Assembly: GCA_026120185.1 (NCBI GenBank)
Contig: JANUWF010001217.1
Location: 3,208,001-3,272,000 of the forward strand
Length of the DNA: 64,000 nt
Direction: 5' to 3'
From: Voacanga thouarsii
Lineage: Eukaryota > Streptophyta > Magnoliopsida > Gentianales > Apocynaceae
Part shown: positions 59,560 to 64,000 of the stretch, piece by piece
Position numbering within the stretch: position 1 is the stretch's first letter
Layout of the letters: each line of letters starts with the position of its first letter
Notes under the pieces: model-generated
The model's database searches: none
Told to the model about the DNA's origin: nothing
Seen by the model: the letters and a program-made list of their open reading frames with translations, nothing else
Program-made: the position numbers and the translations under genes

Positions 59560-59770
59560 AATAGAGATTCTTATCTTGGGATACTTGGTGAGCTCCCATT
59601 GACCAATCTTTACAGTATTTCTGTTATTAAAGTCCATCTATCCAAGTAAATAATCTTTGTTAGTATTCTTGATAAATAATCTGTCATTTTATTATCATGT
59701 CCCTTAATATGTTCAAAATTGGATAAAAATCAACAAAAATTAGTTTCTTTCAAAATAATATTTTTAGTCT
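59560..59770 (-). pseudogene. RNase H C-terminus of a second pararetrovirus lineage
   Basis: Minus-strand FEHIKGHDNKMTDYLSRI (about 59717-59664) is the conserved end of caulimovirid RNase H (GHDN..DYLSR). It differs from the NNPLSDFLTRKF form of copy B, indicating another lineage. Upstream sequence (59780-60463) shows no RT motif. Confidence 0.6.
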
Positions 59771-59779
59771 ACTGAAATT

Positions 59780-60463
59780 TGAAAACTTTTACTGGAGTTA
59801 AATAAAATATAAACAATTATCAATAGTTTAATCCTTATGACAAACTTAATTGACTATCCTATCTAAGGAACCTAACTGCACAGAACCTTAACGAGGTAAG
59901 GGTTTTGATGGTTCATAACCTAATTAGGTCACCCAACCCACTAAGACACTATCGGATCAAGTCTTTACTCTAGTGTTGGATTAAGAATTGCAATCCATTA
60001 GCATACTAGTTTATCAAGCCTAGCCTTACGCAGTTAAGCACTATAGGTTTATTACTATCAGCTCATAATACTCTTATAAAGTGGTGACTCTTATATTCTC
60101 AATAAAGTTTATTTAATCTATATGTATATACTAAGAGAGAAGAGGATAATGAATTGCCATAAGATATTATTTTAGAAAATTTTTATTTTTTTTTCTTCTC
60201 AAGATTTTTAAGATCTAAGTCTCTAAATTTTATGATCTCATAGTGGATGAGTTAAATTTCATCAATAAACATTAAATTACTTCTTAGATGGTTTAGATTC
60301 ATTTGGTCATTATAGATAATTTAGTTATTTTATAATAATTTTTATTTTTTCCTTCTTTTCAATTTAAATTTTGATAGTTAAAATATTCTTAGATTTAGTT
60401 TGTGTGGTTCAGATTTAATGAAAATTTAATACAATTTCTACCCACCACCCACCCCTGCATCTT
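59780..60463. other. No recognisable feature
   Basis: AT-rich with no open frame, terminal repeat or motif I can support. Confidence 0.5.
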
Positions 60464-60820
60464 GTGCCTTTCTTTTACTTCCTTTTTGAACTCCCTATTT
60501 CCTTTTATATCTCTGGCTTCCTCTTCTATTGCGCCTCCCTTTCCTACCTGAACTTTGATGATCTTGAGCAACAAAATACGTTGGAAATAATTTCATTCAA
60601 AGAAATATATAATGAAGTAATTAGGCTCAAGATAATTTCCTATCTAATTATTTCTTTAAATTTGTTCGATTTTATTCTCTCTTCTTTCTCTTGGAGGCTG
60701 GTACCATCTATTTTCTTGATATTATATGGGCCTATTTCTCAAATTTTATTTTTAAGAAGTTGTAGCCAGATTGGAATCCAAAGAGAATTAGTCATAAGCC
60801 ATTCAAGAGTCGATCATTGA
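60464..60820 (+). CDS. Hydrophobic 118-codon open frame, unrecognised
   Basis: ATG at 60464. The product is rich in Phe, Leu, Ile and Ser with a hydrophobic start (MPFFYFLFELPISFYISGF) and at least two further stretches long enough to span a membrane (around residues 55-75 and 80-95). The middle (residues 30-55) is more polar, with a plausible charged pattern. No family is recognised and no intron or conserved motif is evident. It lies in T-rich DNA, where such frames arise by chance, so I rate it a doubtful gene. The 400 bases after it hold nothing I can identify. Confidence 0.2.
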   Translation: MPFFYFLFELPISFYISGFLFYCASLSYLNFDDLEQQNTLEIISFKEIYNEVIRLKIISYLIISLNLFDFILSSFSWRLVPSIFLILYGPISQILFLRSCSQIGIQRELVISHSRVDH

Positions 60821-61231
60821 AAGTTCAAAAGAACTGGATTTGAGGAGAGAATTGAATAAAGAGTAGGTTAAGCATGTTATGAAGAACAAGAAAGCGTCAA
60901 AAGAATTTCACGGGTTTAAGAAGAAGGGTTTAGAAATTTGGAACAGAAAGAAAAAAAAGATATGGGTACACTTTTGGGGATGTGAAAATTAGGAAAAAGA
61001 AATATACATATGCAAGAGAAGTAAAAAGATAGATTTTAAGTTTTTCATTTGAAATTTATTTAATCCCTATTGAATTTGCTTTTGTAACTCTACTTGTGAG
61101 TTTTGTGGGCTTTGTTTGCGGTGTTCATTGTCTGTCTCAAGCCTGGATAAAAAAGAAAAGTTGCGGTAAGGCTTATGACGGTCAGCATAAAATATAGTTA
61201 CATCCATGACATGAACTAATCGATTGACTTC

Positions 61232-61695
61232 ATGGGAGCGTTCCCTACTCAGCGACGCACTGCACTTCCTAGACCCAAGTGTAGTGATAAATATGTAAGG
61301 GTTGCTCGATCGTTGCTCAAAAGCAACTCACTGTGTTGGTTCCTGGATACGGTGTCAACTATGCAAGGGTGTAGGGTAAAAAAGACAGTCTATAGTGATA
61401 GGATCCGTCTAACTACATGGAATGTAGGATCTTTGACCGATAGATTGACCAAATTAGTTGAGGTTATGCATAGGAGAAAGTTTAGTATTTTGTGTCTTCA
61501 GAAAACCAAATGGGTAGGTGAGAAGGCGAGAGTAGTAACGCCTTGGGGTTATAAGTTTTGGTATTCATATAGAGTTAGGAATAAAAATGGAGTCGGGATT
61601 ATTATTGACCGTAAGTTTATTGATAATGTGGTTAAAGTACAGAGGAAGAATGATAGGATTTTAAACATCAAGATCATGATTGGCGGCAAGATTAC
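61232..61695 (+). pseudogene. LINE (RTE-type) endonuclease, first part
   Basis: ATG at 61232. RIRLTTWNVGSLTDRL (about 61405-61450) is the apurinic-like endonuclease start, followed by LCLQKTKWVGEKA, where the catalytic Glu of the QETKW motif is Lys (codon AAA at 61502-61504). Then GYKFWYSYRVRNKNGVGII. The domain nicks target DNA for target-primed reverse transcription. Plant annotations often call this family craniofacial development protein 2-like. The frame stays open up to the inserted LTR, so it was disrupted fairly recently relative to its own decay. Confidence 0.85.
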
Positions 61696-63404
61696 GAATA
61701 GGGCCTAAATTAGTCATATTTTTCCTAGTTATTTGAGGCTAAATTAAGACAGTTTTTATACAATAACTAGTCATATTCTTTCCTATTTGATATTTCTCTT
61801 ATAAAAATATTTTTTTGTAATTTTATGCGAAAATAGGTGAAATTTGAAACTAATTGTATAATTTTCCAGCACAAGACCAGCGCCAGCCTAGGAAGGGGAG
61901 CTGGCACCGGTTTTCCACTGGAAAGAACAGAGAAAAGCTCAGAGAAATTAAAGGAATAGAGGAAGCAATTGAAATTGAGATTGGAAAGGAAAAGGAAGCA
62001 ATTGGCTTGGTGCGGCTCAGTCACGGCTCACAGCAAAGGAAACGGAAGCTTCAAACAAACAAAGGAAAAAGAATGGATTTCGGTGGGGCCAAGGCCAAAG
62101 GAGAAGTCAACAAAAGGGGCTGAGATAAAAGACAAAAGGGAAATTGAATTCGTCGGCAGAATTTCGGTGGCTAGACAGTTTTTAATGGCTCAAATTGGAA
62201 GCCGAATTCCGTCTAAATCAACAAGAATTGCAATCTTCAGCACAAAACGACAAAGTCCAATCCAAATTGATTTCCAATAATTTCGCAAAGTCAAAGGCGG
62301 TGGATTCCTTAATATTTATTTAGACTTTTAATTACTAATCCTTTTTTTTAATAGATTTTTAGGTAATTTCTTCTTCTTTATTTAGGACTCTTTTAGGAAC
62401 TTTGTGAGCCTATAAATAAAGGCCAATTTATCCTAGGAAAGGGAGGTGCACAATGTAGAGATTTAGATATATTTTGGAGTGCATCACCAATATTTTCTCA
62501 AGAGAAATAATTCAAGGAGCATTGATTCTTGGAGGAGTTTTCATTGGAAATTGAAAGGCTCGTCCATGAGTATCTATCTCTTCATTTGTTTTCTTTTTCT
62601 TAAACAATGATGTATTAATTGTTTTATTGTAATTTGACATTATTTTAGGTATTCATGATTTTTAGAATTATTTGATCTTTTGATTAATTGATTGTTATTC
62701 TTGATATTTAATTACTTATGCATATTACAAAATTGGTTGGTTGTTACTTTCCATTAACTTACTTAGAAAAGGGGTTGATGGTGGTCTCAATTTGTTAATT
62801 TCATATTTATTGTCTATTAACTTGTTTGAAAAATGGGTTAATTGCTAAGAACAAGGTAATTAAAGGTTAATTGATATCTGCTAAGAATGGATTCATTGGT
62901 TAATTTCATATTTTAAGTTTGCCATAATATGAAAATTTAATCAAAAATTGCATTTAATGCATCTTTTGGGTAGATTAGTTGAAACATGAATATGATGCTA
63001 ATTTATCTAGAATGTAGTGATTTCATGGATTGGAAAAGAAGTAAATCTATATTAATCCTTCATGATGCCAAGAGAATAATTAGTTATGATAATGATTAGG
63101 TACTCTAAGGTCATGTTTGTCAAAATAATGGTTTAAGTTACATAATTCTCCATCCTTGACATGTATATATTATTTTTTTTTCTTTTTATTTCTTTTTCAC
63201 TTTATTGAGTCGGTTAAATATTGAAAGAAAAGTGATTAATGCATACTTGTTCCTTGAGGATCGATACTCGTTTAAACCCTATACTATGCTTAATGATGAG
63301 TACATTTGCTCATATGTGTAATTTGAGGTTAACGTTTTAATTTAAACTTGATTGGAAATGTGTTTATTTTTATATGATTTTTGTACCCAAATAAATACGC
63401 ATCA
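61696..63404 (+). mobile_element. Solo LTR, TGATAGGGG family, copy 4, in LINE
   Basis: The start is worn (GAATAGGGCCTAAATTAG) and the end is AAATACGCATCA. Perfect 5-bp duplications ATTAC at 61691-61695 and 63405-63409. The LINE endonuclease joins across it. TATA box GCCTATAAATAAAGG at about 62408, and GCGCCAGCC/GCTGGCACCGG in U3 (about 61873-61910). Frames 61854-62280 are purine-rich chance frames. Confidence 0.87.
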
Positions 63405-64000
63405 ATTACTACTGTTATTAGTGTGTTTGGTTCTCAAGTGGGACTTAATGATTCAGTTAGGCAACAATTTTGGGATGATTTAGATGAGATTGTGCATAGT
63501 GTACCGTGTGTAGAGAAACTTTTCATTGGTGGTGATCTAAACGGACATGTAGGTACTGATCAGAGCGAGTTTGAGAGTGTTCATGGAGGTTAGGGTTTCG
63601 AAATTAGAAATGAAGCAGGAGCTGCTATTCTTAACTTTGCCTTGGCCTATGATTTTACCATAGCAAACACCTGGTTTAAGAAGAGAGATTCTCACTTAGT
63701 GACATTTAGAAGTGGGTTAAATACCAATTAGATAAACTATTTTATTATGAGGTGTAGGTTTCACAGTAGTTGTACGGATTGTAAAGTTATTCCAGGCGAA
63801 AGTGTAGATACGCAACACAGACTGTTGGTTCTTGATTTTAATTTTAGAAAAAAGGGTAAGCAACAGAATCATCGAGTTGACCCTAGGGTTAAGTAGTGGA
63901 AGCTATAGGGGGATGAAAGAATAGCTTTTGTCAATAAGGTAGTTCAGGTGGATGACTGGTCTTCTGATATGGATTCGGATCTAGATACTATTTGGAGAAA
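63405..64000 (+). pseudogene. LINE (RTE-type) endonuclease, second part, runs off the window
   Basis: Continues the endonuclease: VFGSQVGLNDSVRQQFWDDL (about 63419-63480), FIGGDLNGHVG (about 63523-63555; conserved Asp-x-Asn), SHLVTFRSG (about 63694) and QHRLLVLDFNF (about 63813-63845; conserved His before RLL). Stops at about 63591, 63729 and 63894. The reverse transcriptase should follow beyond 64000. Confidence 0.85.

Overview
The window is plant nuclear DNA, most likely from a eudicot. It is strongly AT-rich, has no operon structure or tRNA/rRNA genes, and every long stretch I can identify is a decayed retroelement, DNA transposon or integrated plant pararetrovirus (Caulimoviridae-like). 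I found no convincing intact host gene. Most short open frames are chance frames or pieces of broken element genes.

The backbone is a family of endogenous pararetrovirus copies resembling florendoviruses/petuviruses: one polyprotein (movement protein, coat protein with zinc knuckle, aspartic protease, reverse transcriptase, RNase H), then a second ORF, an intergenic promoter/polyA region and a Met-initiator-tRNA primer site. Copy B (1-2760, + strand) holds RT, RNase H and ORF2, with a tandemly duplicated RT core. A second array runs from about 3886 to 56115. Read in viral order it is RNase H (14697-12663), ORF2, primer site (10861-10872), movement protein, coat protein, protease, RT, RNase H (to 4254), then ORF2 again (23284-24089 and 33867-34350, + strand), primer site (34857-34868), movement protein (54038-53160 and 35455-34966, - strand), coat protein/protease (55630-54263, - strand) and RT (55737-56115, + strand). 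That is a head-to-tail array of almost two units, broken by insertions and at least three inferred inversions.

The insertions are nested. Copia LTRs (TGTTRG...) occur at 3886-4253 (truncated), 4407-6136 (solo), 18553-20092 (with gag-pol 14698-17950), 21576-23283 (with primer site) and 47879-49415 (solo). A second LTR family (TGATAGGGG...ACGCATCA, 1.5-1.9 kb) occurs four times, always alone and with 5-bp target duplications: 12901-14575, 24255-26136, 39620-41096 and 61696-63404. A roughly 4.1-kb solo LTR (24090-33866) carries one of these plus a 3.8-kb hAT-type element (26710-30490). A Tekay/Del-type chromovirus (35456-53159, - strand) carries a solo LTR of its own family inside its integrase, which carries a TGATAGGGG LTR in turn.

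The right end holds a second, weaker pararetrovirus relic (57781-59770, - strand), an unrecognised hydrophobic 118-codon frame (60464-60820), and an RTE-type LINE endonuclease gene (61232-64000) split by a solo LTR and running off the window.

The viral and retroelement reading frames are full of stops and frameshifts, and several catalytic residues are lost. The value of the window is as a datable stratigraphy of insertions, not as a set of working genes.
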